A stretch of 64,000 nucleotides of DNA from Nocardioides alcanivorans (GCF_021555175.1 NZ_JAKGRW010000053.1:53145-117144); one strand, 5' to 3'. Positions 1-9,330 are shown, counted from the first letter of the stretch. Made by a program: numbers and translations. Notes: generated by a model not told the origin, from the letters alone.

Positions 1-629
1 GATCGTCGACGACGCGCACGCGTACGCCGTCAGGGACGCTCAGCTGCGGCACCGTCTCCCGGACGGGCACACTGAGCAGCACCTCCCCCTGAGGCCGGCC
101 GGCCAGGTCTCGAGGAGGCGGGCCACTGCGGGCAGTGCGGTGACGTCACCGATGACCACCAGGTCGTTGACCTGCGGCAGCGCACGGCTCACCCGCGGCC
201 CGACCACCACCACCTCGTCACCCGGAGCGACCGAGGCGAGCCAGTCCATCGCAGCACCCTCCGGGTGCATGACCAGGTCGACCCACAGCTCGCCGGCGGC
301 GAGGCGGCGCACCGTGTACTCGCGCGCCACGACCACGCCCGCGTCCGACGGCCCCAATCCTCCGCCCGCCGTGGGCACCGGCAGCGCGGTGGCCCCTGTG
401 ACGGGATCGGGAGGCAGAGGACGACCACGTCGTCGAAAGCGGGGCTGGTCACTGCCGCATGCCCCTGCCCAGCGCGCGTGAAGGCTCCCAACTCGTCGCC
501 GGCGAACACCACCCGGCGTACCGACCCACTCACCTGCTCGAGGCGTCGTACGGCGAGGCGACGCAGCACCGTCGGCTGCCAGCTCTCGCTCCGGTGCCGG
601 TTCCGTGGCCGTCGCACGGGCTCAGCCAC
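1..629 (-). CDS. siderophore-interacting flavoprotein, C-terminus beyond window edge
   Basis: Members of this family (FAD_binding_9/SIP) use a flavin to reduce ferric siderophores in the cytoplasm and so release iron. Visible parts are an N-terminal beta-barrel-like segment (RRVVFAGDELGAFTR), a middle segment (LWVDLVMHPEGAAMDWL) and the nucleotide-binding signature VIGDVTALPAVARLLE, which corresponds to the GDETALPAI signature of the family. The chosen start is GTG at 629, overlapping the stop of the upstream permease. Two frame breaks interrupt it: near 409-411 (one base missing in a GGG run) and near 85-89 (one missing in a CCCCC run). Repairing both gives one continuous family-like protein. 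It is the last gene of the minus arm of the iron-uptake locus. Confidence 0.85.
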
Positions 630-1698
630 GGCGCCCCTCCCGCCACAGGAGACCGAGGAAGAACAGCCCGCCGAGCACGACGGTGACCACTCCGACCGGC
701 ACCGGCAACGCGAAGGCATGCTGGGCGACCAGGTCACTGACGAGCAGCAGCAGACCACCGACGAGGGCCGCTGGAAGGACTCGGTCGCTGCGGGTGAGCA
801 TCCGCGCCACGTGGGGCGCGACCAGGGCGACGAAGGAGATCGGGCCAGCGGTGGCGACCGCGAACGCAGCGGTCAGGGTCGCGGCAACCAGCAGGAGGGC
901 TCGGGTGCGGCCGACCCGGACGCCCAGTGCGACGGCGACCTCGTCGCCCAGCGCGAGCGCGCGCAGGTTCGCCGACTGCTTCCACACCACCGCACCGGCG
1001 AGGACCAGGCAGAGGAGCGGCAACCTGAGCTCCGACCAGCCGCGGCCCTGCAACGAGCCGATCAACCAGGTCTGGGCGGTGACCGCGCTGGCCACGAAGA
1101 CCCGCGCGAGCAGATGTGCCACGATCGCGCTCGCCACGGCTCCGAGAGCGACCCCGAGCAGCACGAGCCGGGCACCGCTGAGACCACGCCACCACGCCAG
1201 CAGCGCAATCAGGCCCGAGGTCACGACGGCACCGGTCACGGCGCCGGCGGCGACCTGGGCAAGCCCTCCGCCCAGCAGCAACAGCACGACGGCACCGCCC
1301 GCCGAAGCGCCCTGCGTGACTCCGATGATGTCCGGGCTGGCCAACGGGTTCCGGGTCAGCGCACAGAAGACGGCACCGGACGTTGCCAGGCTGGCACCCA
1401 CCACCACGGCAACCAGGGCTCGGGGCAGTCGCCGCTCATAGATGAAGAAGTCGGTGATCCGGTCGGGCGGGTTGCCCAGCAGGGTCGACACCGCGTCGGC
1501 GGCGGTGATCCGGAACTCGCCGATCACCAAGGAGGCGAGCACGACGCTCACGAGCAGCACGACGAGAATCACGGTCACCACTGCGGGACGGACCTCGAAC
1601 CGCAACGACCAGCCGTCGTTCCCGCGGGGCCGCAGCACTCGGTGGCCGACGGGAAGGGAGCTGCGCTCGCGAACGGGCGGCGTACCCTCGCCCGTCAC
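622..1698 (-). CDS. FecCD-family ferric-siderophore ABC permease (second of two)
   Basis: Polytopic inner-membrane permease of 358 aa that forms half of the channel of a ferric-siderophore importer (BtuC/FhuB/FecCD fold). Typical family segments are visible: RLPRALVAVVVGASLATSGA, the coupling region with TRNPLASPDIIGVTQGASAG near residues 115-135, and LALGDEVAVALGV followed by GPISFVALVAPHVARML. The start is GTG at 1698 and overlaps the stop of the preceding permease gene (GTGA), so the two are translationally coupled. The two paralogous permeases presumably form a heterodimer with the ATPase encoded on the opposite strand at 3753. Confidence 0.95.
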   Translation of the reverse strand: MTGEGTPPVRERSSLPVGHRVLRPRGNDGWSLRFEVRPAVVTVILVVLLVSVVLASLVIGEFRITAADAVSTLLGNPPDRITDFFIYERRLPRALVAVVVGASLATSGAVFCALTRNPLASPDIIGVTQGASAGGAVVLLLLGGGLAQVAAGAVTGAVVTSGLIALLAWWRGLSGARLVLLGVALGAVASAIVAHLLARVFVASAVTAQTWLIGSLQGRGWSELRLPLLCLVLAGAVVWKQSANLRALALGDEVAVALGVRVGRTRALLLVAATLTAAFAVATAGPISFVALVAPHVARMLTRSDRVLPAALVGGLLLLVSDLVAQHAFALPVPVGVVTVVLGGLFFLGLLWREGRRG

Positions 1699-2756
1699 AC
1701 CGCCACCCGACGTCCCACGGTCAGGAAGAGCACGAGGATCGGCGCTCCGATGAAGGCCGAGACCACGCCAGCAGGCGTCTCCGCGCCGCCGCCGATGATC
1801 CGTCCGAGCACGTCGGCCACGAGCAGCAGGGCCGGTGCGAGCACCATCGACAGGGGCACGATCAACCGGAGGCTGGGGCCGACCATGGCCCGCACGAGGT
1901 GCGGTACCACCAGGCCGATGAAGCCGATGGGACCGGCCAGGGCGGTGGCGGTTCCTGCCAGCAGCGAGACCGCCACCAGGCTGAGCAGCCGGACGCGGGT
2001 CGGACTGACCCCCAGGGCCACGGCACTGTCGTCGCCGAGTGCGACGGCGTCCAGGCCGCGGAGCATGGCGAACGTGAGCAGGACACCGGCGACGATCAGC
2101 GGCACCACACCCATGACCTCACCGACCGGCCGTGCGGTCAGCGAGCCGACCTGCCAGTAGCGATAGGCATCGAGCACCTCCTCGTCGAGTACGACGATCG
2201 CCTGGCTGATCCCCGAGAGGACTGCCGCCAGCGCCACGCCGGCCAAGGTGAGGCGGACAGGCGAACCGGCTGCCATTCGGCTCGCACTGAGCACCAGCAC
2301 GACAGCCGAGGCGAAGGCGGCGCCGGCCAGGCCGAACCAGACCGTCGAGGCCAGCCCCATCCCACCCGTGATCGTGATGCCCAGCACGACTCCGAGTGCT
2401 GCACCGGCGTTGACGCCGAGGATCCCCGGGTCCGCGATGGGGTTGCGGGTCACTGCCTGCATGAGAGCACCTGCCGCGCCGAGGGCACAACCGCAGACCA
2501 GGCCGAGCACCGTACGGCTCATCCGCAGGTCGCCGACGATGGCGACGACACCCTCCGCGCCGTGGCCGAACAACGCGCGCACCACGTCAATCGGCGGCAC
2601 CGAACGGGCACCGACTGCCACGCTGAGAACCATCGCGATCGCCAGGCTCGCGACCACCACGGACACGGCTATCGGCAACTCCCGGCGACGTCTGATCCCG
2701 GGCAGGGCAGGCGGTGCGACATCAGGGTCGACCTGCGTCGATGGCGATTCGGGCAC
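1695..2756 (-). CDS. FecCD-family ferric-siderophore ABC permease (first of two)
   Basis: Inner-membrane permease of 353 aa with the same fold as its neighbour. Hallmarks are MSRTVLGLVCGCALGAAGAL, TRNPIADPGILGVNAGAALG and GPIGFIGLVVPHLVRAMVG. It starts with GTG at 2756, only 53 bp from the divergently transcribed binding-protein gene, and the intervening DNA carries an iron box. It heads the minus-strand arm (permease, permease, siderophore-interacting protein). The hydrophilic N-terminus (about 25 residues) could be shorter if an internal start is used. Confidence 0.95.
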   Translation of the reverse strand: MPESPSTQVDPDVAPPALPGIRRRRELPIAVSVVVASLAIAMVLSVAVGARSVPPIDVVRALFGHGAEGVVAIVGDLRMSRTVLGLVCGCALGAAGALMQAVTRNPIADPGILGVNAGAALGVVLGITITGGMGLASTVWFGLAGAAFASAVVLVLSASRMAAGSPVRLTLAGVALAAVLSGISQAIVVLDEEVLDAYRYWQVGSLTARPVGEVMGVVPLIVAGVLLTFAMLRGLDAVALGDDSAVALGVSPTRVRLLSLVAVSLLAGTATALAGPIGFIGLVVPHLVRAMVGPSLRLIVPLSMVLAPALLLVADVLGRIIGGGAETPAGVVSAFIGAPILVLFLTVGRRVAV

Positions 2757-2779
2757 GCCGGAACCCTAACGAGACGCGC

Positions 2780-2798
2780 TCAGGAAAGGCTAACCTGA
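2780..2798. promoter_or_regulatory. IdeR/DtxR-type iron box between divergent iron-uptake arms
   Basis: The 19 bases TCAGGAAAGGCTAACCTGA match the known IdeR/DtxR consensus TTAGGTTAGGCTAACCTAA at 15 of 19 positions, with the right half nearly perfect. It lies in the 53-bp gap between the permease start (2756) and the binding-protein start (2810), so one iron-bound repressor site could close both promoters when iron is plentiful. The position and match are seen directly; regulator identity is inferred from the family. Confidence 0.8.
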
Positions 2799-2809
2799 CC
2801 TGTGATTGG

Positions 2810-3753
2810 ATGTCGGCCATGTTCTTCTCCTCCTTCCGCAAGCGCGCGCTGCCCGGCGTGCTGGTGACGGCACTCGCCGCCTCGCTCAGCCTCTCTGCCT
2901 GCTCGTCCGACGACGACTCGCCCAAGAGCGCCGACGCCTACACCGTTCAGCACGCCATGGGACAGACCGTCGTCGACGGCGAGCCCGAGCGCATCGTCGT
3001 GCTGGACTCCCCGCACCTCGACGCGCTGGTCGCCCTGGGCAAGACGCCGGTCGGCATCACCGAGTCCGGCGCGGGAAGCGGCGCTCCGCCATACCTCGCC
3101 GACAAGCTCGGCGACGTCGAGATCGTGGGCCTGACCGCCGAGCCCGACATCGACGCGATCGCCAACCTGGCGCCCGACCTGATCATCGGCGCCAAGGTTC
3201 GCCACGAGGCGATCTATGACGAGCTCTCCGGCATCGCCCCGACCGTCTTCTCCATCGACTCCGGCACCAACTGGACCGAGCAGGCCACGATCACCGCCGC
3301 CGCCGTGCAGGCCGAGGACGAGATGGACGGGCTGCTCGACGACCTGTCCGAGCGCATCGCCGAGGTCGGCGACAAGGTCGGAGCCGAAGGCCGCACCGCC
3401 TCGATCGTCCGCTTCCGCCCCGACAACTTCCGTCTCTACGGCCCCGAGACGTTCTCCGGTTCGGTGCTCACCGAAATGGGCTTCGACCTGGGCGAGCGCA
3501 CGTGGGACGAGTACTCGATGGCGGAGCTCTCCCCGAGCTCTACGAGCAGATCACCGGCGACCTGGTCTTCTTCACCAACCCCGGAGGTGACCCCCAGGCA
3601 ACGACCATGGCGACGGTCACCAAGCTGTGGGGCGACCTTCCCGCGGTCAAGGCCGACGCGACGCACGAGGTCGAGGACGAGACCTGGATGGTCGGCATCG
3701 GCGTCCTCGGCGCCACGGAGATCCTCCAGGACATCGAGGAGATCCTCGGCTGA
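2810..3753 (+). CDS. ferric-siderophore ABC transporter substrate-binding lipoprotein
   Basis: Periplasmic_binding_2-type receptor (about 314 aa) that captures ferric siderophores outside the membrane. It has a basic signal peptide and lipobox LSAC (ALAASLSLSACSS), then family segments PERIVVLDSPHLDALVALG, LAPDLIIG and LTEMGFDLG. ATG at 2810 or 2819 are both possible; the signal peptide reads equally well from either. A frame break at the CCCC run 3531-3534 is repaired by one extra C, giving the continuous segment AELSPELYEQITGDLVFF. The stop overlaps the ATPase start. The iron box lies 12-30 bp upstream of the start. Confidence 0.9.
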
Positions 3754-4576
3754 TGCCAGCTCCGTCGGACGCTGCCTCCGACCGCGAGCCGGTTGCGCTC
3801 GCGGTCGAGGGGGCGACGCTGGCCTACGAGCGTCGGGTCATCGCCCGCGATCTCGACCTGGAGCTGCCCGATGACGGGTTCACGGTCATCGTCGGCCCCA
3901 ACGCGTGCGGCAAGTCGACGCTCCTGAAGTCGCTCGCGCGGGTGTTGACGCCGAGTGCCGGGCGGATCCTGCTCGACGGCAAGGAGATCCAGCGCCACCG
4001 CAGCAAGGACGTCGCCCGCCGCATCGGGCTGCTCCCCAGAGCGCGATCAGCCCTGACGGGATCCGGGTCGCCGATCTCGTCTCCCGCGGCCGGCAACCGC
4101 ACCACAGTCCACTGCGCCAGTGGAGCCGTGCCGACGACGTCGCGGTCAGCTCTGCGCTGGCGGCCACCAACGTCACCGACCTGACCGACCGCTTCGTCGA
4201 CGAGCTCTCGGGCGGGCAGCGCCAGCGAGTCTGGATCTCCCTCCTGCTCGCCCAGCAGACCCCGATCCTGCTGCTCGACGAGCCCACCACCTTCCTGGAC
4301 ATCGCCCACCAGTACGACGTGCTCGAGCTGCTGCGCACCCAGCACGAGCTCGGGCGCATGGTGGTTGCGGTGCTGCACGACCTCAACCAGGCCGCGCGCT
4401 ATGCCTCGCACCTCGTCGTGATGAAGAGTGGCTCCGTGGTCGCCTCCGGCACACCCCACGACGTACTCACCGCCGACCTCGTCGAGGAGGTCTTCGGGCT
4501 CGCCTGCATCGTCGTGCCCGATCCCGTCACCGGGCATCCGTCGGTCGTGCCGCTCGATCCGCGCACCCCACGCTGA
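3753..4576 (+). CDS. ferric-siderophore ABC transporter ATP-binding protein
   Basis: FepC/FecE-type ATPase (about 274 aa) powering the importer. Walker A is GPNACGKST (residues about 47-55), the Q-loop lies near LLPQS, the signature is LSGGQRQR, Walker B is ILLLDEPTTFLD and the switch His is in VLHDLN. The ATG at 3753 overlaps the receptor stop (TGATG). A frame break at the CCCC run 4034-4037 falls exactly at the Q-loop; one extra C restores GLLPQSAISPDGI. With the receptor it forms the plus arm of the divergent iron-uptake locus. Confidence 0.92.
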
Positions 4577-4656
4577 CCTCCGCCGTACCTCCAACGTCAG
4601 ACTGCGTCACCAAATTGCATGCTTGGCGTGCGTGGCTACGGCCCACAAGCGACAAG

Positions 4657-4676
4657 TTCCCCGCCCGGGCGGGGAA
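4657..4676. terminator. perfect 20-bp palindrome between convergent genes
   Basis: TTCCCCGCCCGGGCGGGGAA is a perfect inverted repeat (8-bp stem, 4-base loop) located between the convergent ATPase (stop 4576) and thioesterase (stop 4696). Location and symmetry suggest a bidirectional terminator, although there is no long T tract on either side. Confidence 0.55.
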
Positions 4677-4695
4677 TTGCCGAGAGTGGAGGCGT

Positions 4696-5385
4696 TCAGG
4701 CCTTCCGCAACCACGGGGCGAGGACGAAGACCCCCGAGCCCTCGGCGCAGACACCGTCGGCGGTGCTGAGCTCGGACTGCACGGTGAAGGAGTTGCGGCC
4801 GATCGCTGAGACCCAGGCGCGCACGGAGATCGGGCCGAGGCGGGTGGGCTGCAGGTACTTGACCGTGAGGGTGCCGGTGAAGGTGGTGCCCTTGGCGTGG
4901 CTGTGGGCGGCCCGACCGCTGGCATGGTCGATCGCCATCGCGATCCAGCCACCGTGCAGGCATCCCGCCGGCCCTTCGTAGGCCGCGCCCACCGTGGCAC
5001 TGAAGAAGGCCTTGCCGTCGGCGTTGCTGACCTCTCGCAGCGGCGGCGCGGTCGCATTGCGCAGCCCGGTTGCTGCGTTGCCCCAGTGCCACACGTCACC
5101 GTCGTCGTTCATGTGGACCCCGTGGCTACCGGTGTCGCTCCGCTTGCGCAGCAACTCCAGCGCCGAGGTGACATGGCTGCGCACCTCGGCGACCACGTCG
5201 GCGTCGACCTGACTGAGGATCGTCGCCTCCACCAGCTCACGCACCTCAGCGGTCAACGGCCCCCACACCTCGGCCCGTTCAGCGAGCTCGGCCGAAGTGA
5301 TGTTCTCGTGCACCATCTTGGCGTAGTCCGGGCGCGGGCGCACCGGATCGGCCACCGGGGTGAAGTCGGCGGGGCTGCTGGTCAT
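4696..5385 (-). CDS. PaaI-like hotdog-fold acyl-CoA thioesterase
   Basis: A 229-aa protein whose C-terminal half is a 4HBT hotdog domain. The core motif CLHGGWIAMAIDHASG lies near residues 140-155, followed by TLTVKYLQPTRLGPISVRAW. Members hydrolyse acyl-CoA thioesters in the cytoplasm. The reading frame stays open upstream to 5556, but ATG at 5385 is preceded at proper distance by GTGAGGATCTTG, so that start is preferred. The N-terminal 90 residues are not a recognised domain. Convergent with the iron ATPase and divergent from padR. Confidence 0.8.
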   Translation of the reverse strand: MTSSPADFTPVADPVRPRPDYAKMVHENITSAELAERAEVWGPLTAEVRELVEATILSQVDADVVAEVRSHVTSALELLRKRSDTGSHGVHMNDDGDVWHWGNAATGLRNATAPPLREVSNADGKAFFSATVGAAYEGPAGCLHGGWIAMAIDHASGRAAHSHAKGTTFTGTLTVKYLQPTRLGPISVRAWVSAIGRNSFTVQSELSTADGVCAEGSGVFVLAPWLRKA

Positions 5386-5559
5386 CAAGATCCTCACGAC
5401 AGGGTGCGTACGTCGCAGCCACTGTGCCGCCTCGCGCCACCGTTCGCGGACGCTGTCCCGCCCTCCGGGTCCCGCCAGCGACGTCCTGAGAGCCACGCCA
5501 CACGGCCGATCACCGCTCCTTCCCTTGTCCGCGAGCCTTTCGAAGCGTACGATCACGAT

Positions 5560-5582
5560 ATATCGCGAAACGGTCGCGATAT
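5560..5582. promoter_or_regulatory. PadR-type operator (9-bp perfect inverted repeat)
   Basis: ATATCGCGA, five bases AACGG, then TCGCGATAT: a perfect inverted repeat 30 bp upstream of the padR start. ATATCG/CGATAT half-sites are typical of PadR-family operators, so autoregulation is likely. It could also act on the divergent thioesterase gene. Confidence 0.75.
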
Positions 5583-5612
5583 GATTCAGAAGACAACATG
5601 AAGGAGTTCCCC

Positions 5613-6358
5613 ATGAACAGCCATGGAGACAACACCGAACGCAACACCCCTGACGAGTCCGGCCGCGGGCGACACGGTGAGGGTCGCGGACGAGGCCGAC
5701 GCGGTCCCGACGGCGGCGATCACAGCCGAGACGAGCGCGGCCGTAGTCACGGCGACCGGCGTCGAGGCGGACGACGTGAAGGCGGACCCGACTTCGCAGG
5801 ATTCGGCCACGGCGGCCCGCCCCCGTGGCTGGCCGGCCTGTTCGACGGCCCAGGAGCGGGCCGAGGGCGCGGGCGAGGTCGCGGCGCCCCCAAGGTGCGC
5901 CGTGGCGATGTCCGCTCGGCGATCCTCGATGTGCTCCGCAACGCCGACGAGGCCATCAACGGCTACCAGGTGATCCAGCAGATCGCCGAGCGCACCGGTG
6001 ACGCCTGGCGCCCGAGCCCCGGGTCGGTCTATCCGACGATCCAGCAGCTGCAGGACGAAGGACTGGTCGCCAGCGACGAGGCCAGCGGCCGCCGCACCCT
6101 CGACCTCACCGAGGCAGGGTGACCTACTGCAGCGAGCACGATGACGAGCTCGCCGCCGTCTGGGCTCCGTTCGACGACGAGGCCGACGACGAGGCCGGCG
6201 ACCCGCGCAACCTCAAGCCGGTGATCGCCCAGGTCATGTCGGCCGTGTGGCAGATCGCCTCGACCGGCACCCCCGGCCAGCGGGAGGCAGCCGTCGACAT
6301 CCTCGCCGACACCCGCCGCAGGCTCTACGGCGTGCTCGCCGACGGAGACGAGGCATGA
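5613..6358 (+). CDS. PadR-family transcriptional regulator with RG-rich N-terminus
   Basis: About 248 aa after frame repair. The first 95 residues are disordered and rich in Arg, Gly and Asp. The winged-helix domain starts at VRRGDVRSAILDVL and contains NGYQVIQQIAER, SPGSVYPTIQQLQDEGLV and a C-terminal helical part ending in a leucine-rich helix. ATG at 5613 is chosen because AAGGAG lies six bases upstream; an upstream ATG at 5598 lacks such a site. One G is missing in the GGG run at 6117-6119, which splits DLTEAG from VTYCSEHDDEL. The operator at 5560-5582 suggests autoregulation. Confidence 0.88.
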
Positions 6359-6367
6359 GCGACAGTC

Positions 6368-6394
6368 AGGCGGGCCGGCACCACCGGTCCGCCT
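6368..6394. terminator. hairpin between convergent padR and 6420 gene
   Basis: AGGCGGGCCGG and CCGGTCCGCCT form an 11-bp stem (one G-T pair) around a 5-base loop. It lies between two convergent stop codons, so it can act on both strands. No strong T tract follows. Confidence 0.6.
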
Positions 6395-6419
6395 GACCTC
6401 CCTCGTCCAACGGCGGAGA

Positions 6420-7649
6420 TCAGACCGGATACAGCGGCAGCGACCGACGCGGCTCGAACTCGAACCCGGCTCCTGTGCTGATCCGGGTCACCGCGACCTC
6501 GTCGAAGTCGCGCGCGGGCTGCTCGCGACGGACCACCCGCATCGCCCATGCCTCCCGACCACCGTCGACCTCCACGTCGAGGTGCGGGTCGATCGCGCGG
6601 ACGGCTGCCTGCAGTGGCCGCACCTCATCGGGACCACACAGGGAGATCCACGCGCCGTCATCGTGCGCCGGACTCGGCCCCACCTCGAGCCATTCCCCCA
6701 GCTCGCCCACCCCGGAGACGACGTACGCCGCGGGGTTGAGCAACGGGTGCAGCCGCAGGATCTTGAGCGAGTCTGTCGTCAGCACGGCCCGGCGGATGCG
6801 CGTCGTCGCCACACCCGCGATGCCGATCAGCGTGCGCACCGCGATGTCGGTCGCCTGCTCCTCGGGCAGTCGTGCCGCCAGCGCCATCCGGAAGCCATTG
6901 GTGAGCAGGTGCATCTGCAGGCACACCTCGTCGGCGATCCGCACCAGCGCGGCGTGCGAGAACTCCGCGAAGTCCAGATCGCTCACCAGCGCACCGGCGT
7001 AGTCATCGCGCCCCTCACCGCCCCGCTCGATCGGGGCGAGCTCGATCGACGCGGCCCGCGACTTCTCGTTGCGCAGGCACAACTCGGTGGCGCGCACCGG
7101 CGGATGCGACTCGTCGATGCGCACCGTCCACGCGCAGTGAGGGGAACGGTCGGCCGGCAGCCGCGGCGGCCGGTGGATCGGCCGCACCTGCGCACGTACG
7201 TTGGTGGCGACCGCGGTGGCGTCGAACGTGGGGTCCTCGATGTCGTGACACATGGAGCGCACGTAGTCGGGTCCCATCGGCTCGACATCGATCAGCGCCC
7301 CACAGTGGTCGAGGTGGAACTCGCCGTGGAAGCGGTCGTGGACGGTGTAGCGGAAGTCCATGAACTGTGGCGGCGCCCCGATGTCGAGCTGGAGGCCCTT
7401 GAAGATCGTGACCACGTCGGAACCCTCGTATCCGAGTGCCCGCTGCATGCGCCGGGTGTAGATCGGCGAGGCAGCTGCCCATTCGTCGATGGCGATCCTC
7501 GCCATCTCCTCGCGCCCCAACGCGCCGATGCACCAAGCCATCCCGGACCGGTCGATCAGCTGACCGACCAGCAGCAGCTCGGGCACGAGCGCGGCGAGCT
7601 CGGATCGTGACAGGTCGGCATAGTGGGACCGCGCTTCCAGATTTCCCAT
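6420..7649 (-). CDS. conserved protein of unknown function, 409 aa
   Basis: I do not recognise a named family with confidence. The protein is soluble (no signal peptide or membrane helix), begins MGNLEARSHYADLSRSELAA, and carries a compact block of His/Cys/Asp residues near 110-150 (HLDHCGALIDVEP followed by SMCHDIEDPTFDATA). That block resembles a metal or substrate site. The second half is alpha/beta with a regular hydrophobic pattern. It is divergent from the F420-type oxidoreductase at 7706, sharing a 56-bp promoter region, so the two may be co-regulated. Confidence 0.8.
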   Translation of the reverse strand: MGNLEARSHYADLSRSELAALVPELLLVGQLIDRSGMAWCIGALGREEMARIAIDEWAAASPIYTRRMQRALGYEGSDVVTIFKGLQLDIGAPPQFMDFRYTVHDRFHGEFHLDHCGALIDVEPMGPDYVRSMCHDIEDPTFDATAVATNVRAQVRPIHRPPRLPADRSPHCAWTVRIDESHPPVRATELCLRNEKSRAASIELAPIERGGEGRDDYAGALVSDLDFAEFSHAALVRIADEVCLQMHLLTNGFRMALAARLPEEQATDIAVRTLIGIAGVATTRIRRAVLTTDSLKILRLHPLLNPAAYVVSGVGELGEWLEVGPSPAHDDGAWISLCGPDEVRPLQAAVRAIDPHLDVEVDGGREAWAMRVVRREQPARDFDEVAVTRISTGAGFEFEPRRSLPLYPV

Positions 7650-7705
7650 AGTGGTGCCTATGATAATTGCCCTGTCAACGCTCCTCCAGAGATTCGGACG
7701 ACCCC

Positions 7706-8549
7706 ATGCGCCACGGCATCGTGCTCTTCACCAGTGACCGCGGAATCACCCCCGCCCGGGCGGCCAAGGCCAGCGAGGACGCGGGTTTCGACACGTTCTA
7801 CGTGCCCGAGCACACCCACATTCCCGCCAAGCGCGATGCCGCACACCCCGGCACCGGCGACGAGACGCTCCCCGACGACCGCTACCTACGCACCCTGGAC
7901 CCGTGGATCGCCCTCGCCACCGCAGCCGCGGTCACCGATCGCATCCGCCTCTCCACCGCGGTGTCCTTGCCGGTCGAACACGACCCCATCTCCTTGGCCA
8001 AGACCATCGCCTCACTCGACCACCTCTCCGGCGGTCGCGTCACGATCGGCGCCGGCTTCGGCTGGAACACCGACGAGCTCGCCGACCACGGGGTACCGCC
8101 ACAGAAGCGTCGTACCGTGCTGAAGGAGTACCTCGGCGCCATGCGGGCCCTGTGGACCGAGGAGGAGGCGGCGTACGACGGCGAGTTCGTCTCGTTCGGA
8201 GCCTCCTGGGCCTGGCCCAAGCCCGCACAGGGAACCGTTCCGGTCGTCATCGGCGCCGGCGCCGGGCCGAAGACCTTCGCCTGGATCGCCGCCAACGCGG
8301 ACGGGTGGATGAGCACCCCCTCGACACCGACATCACCGGGAAGTGCGAGCTCCTCCACAAGGCGTGGGCCGACGCCGGCCGCGAGGGCACCCCCAGATCC
8401 ACGTGCTGGTCACCCACCGTCCCGCCCCCGAGGAGCTCGCTGCGTGGGCCGGGGCCGGCGTCACCGACATCATGTGGGGCGTGCCCGACAAGTCGGCCGA
8501 CGAGGTCGAGGCCGCGATCGTCAAGTTGGGCCAGATGCTCGGCCTGTGA
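7706..8549 (+). CDS. LLM-class F420-dependent oxidoreductase
   Basis: Luciferase-like TIM-barrel oxidoreductase of about 281 aa, from the group that uses reduced F420 rather than FMN. Visible hallmarks are AGFDTFYVPEHTHIPA, the beta-strand region RIRLSTAVSLPVEHDP and the cofactor loop GRVTIGAGFGWNTDE. Two frame breaks occur in C runs, at 8316-8320 and 8390-8394. Adding one C to each restores WMSTPLDTDITGKCE and GTPQIHVLVTHRP through to the stop at 8549. The ATG at 7706 begins the characteristic MRHGIVLFTSD start. The substrate is unknown. Confidence 0.88.
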
Positions 8550-8550
8550 G

Positions 8551-8580
8551 CACCGCGCCGGCCGGCACCGCGCCGGCCGG
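8551..8580. repeat. 15-bp direct duplication in convergent gap
   Basis: CACCGCGCCGGCCGG occurs twice head to tail in the 36-bp gap between convergent stop codons at 8549 and 8586. Each unit contains a CCGGCCGG self-complementary core, so the pair could fold as a terminator-like structure. Confidence 0.5.
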
Positions 8581-8585
8581 CACGC

Positions 8586-9296
8586 TCACGCCACCGGACG
8601 TGGCGGCAACAGACGATCGATGAGCACGAAGGCGCCGCCCAGCGCGAGGAACAGCAGGAGCACCCCCAGCACGTTGAGCAACGCTCCGCCGTAGCCGAGG
8701 TCGTCGACGTCGATGAAGTCGTAGGGATACCAGTGCCGGGTCTCGCCGGCTTCGTCATAGGTGATGAACGGGCTGCGCACCAGGGTGTAGCCGAGCCAGA
8801 CCAGCGGGATGCCGAGGCTGCGCCAGAGTGTCTGCAGCCGGAAGCGCGGCCCGGGCCCGAAGAGCAGGCAGCCGATCACCGCGAGGGCGGGCACCGCGTA
8901 GTGCATCGTCTGGTCCGCGACCTTCTGCCAGCCGACGGGGTCCCAGAGTTGCGCGAGCACCGCGGCATAGATGAGCCCGGTGACAGTGATCATGACGACG
9001 CTCGCCAGCCTGACGACGTTGAAGACGGATCCGTCGCGTCGAGGATTGCGCACCAAGAGGTAGGCGACCACGGCCACCAGGATGTTGCTCCAGACCGTGA
9101 AATAGCTGAGCACGTTCCACAACCGCACCGGCCTCGAGAGCTGGACCATGTCCGCGGTCAACGCCTGGGTGGCGACGACGACCAGCTGGACGATCACCCC
9201 GAAGGTCGCGACCGCGAAGGTCGCTCCGTGCCACCAGCGCGCTGCGGCGACTGAACGCGCAGCCACGGCGGAGTCCTGCGATTCGACACCGGCCAT
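8586..9296 (-). CDS. Pr6Pr/FAR-17a-like integral membrane protein
   Basis: A 236-aa protein with about six hydrophobic segments. It contains the pattern seen in actinobacterial Pr6Pr family proteins: LWNVLSYFTVWSNILVAVVA near residues 60-80, MHYAVPALAVIGCLLFGP and a C-terminal WYPYDFIDVDDLGYGG. No biochemical role is established for bacterial members. Start ATG at 9296. The promoter region is shared with the divergent GntR gene, whose operator lies about 35-60 bp from this start, so joint regulation is possible. Confidence 0.8.
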   Translation of the reverse strand: MAGVESQDSAVAARSVAAARWWHGATFAVATFGVIVQLVVVATQALTADMVQLSRPVRLWNVLSYFTVWSNILVAVVAYLLVRNPRRDGSVFNVVRLASVVMITVTGLIYAAVLAQLWDPVGWQKVADQTMHYAVPALAVIGCLLFGPGPRFRLQTLWRSLGIPLVWLGYTLVRSPFITYDEAGETRHWYPYDFIDVDDLGYGGALLNVLGVLLLFLALGGAFVLIDRLLPPRPVA

Positions 9297-9330
9297 GTCG
9301 CGAGCGTAGGGCACGGCCCGGTTCCCACGC

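Noticed and set aside
265..2160. Long plus-strand open frame of 631 codons
   Set aside because: It is the opposite-strand shadow of the siderophore-interacting protein and FecCD genes; composition (Gln, Arg, Asp, His-rich) is that of antisense high-GC DNA.
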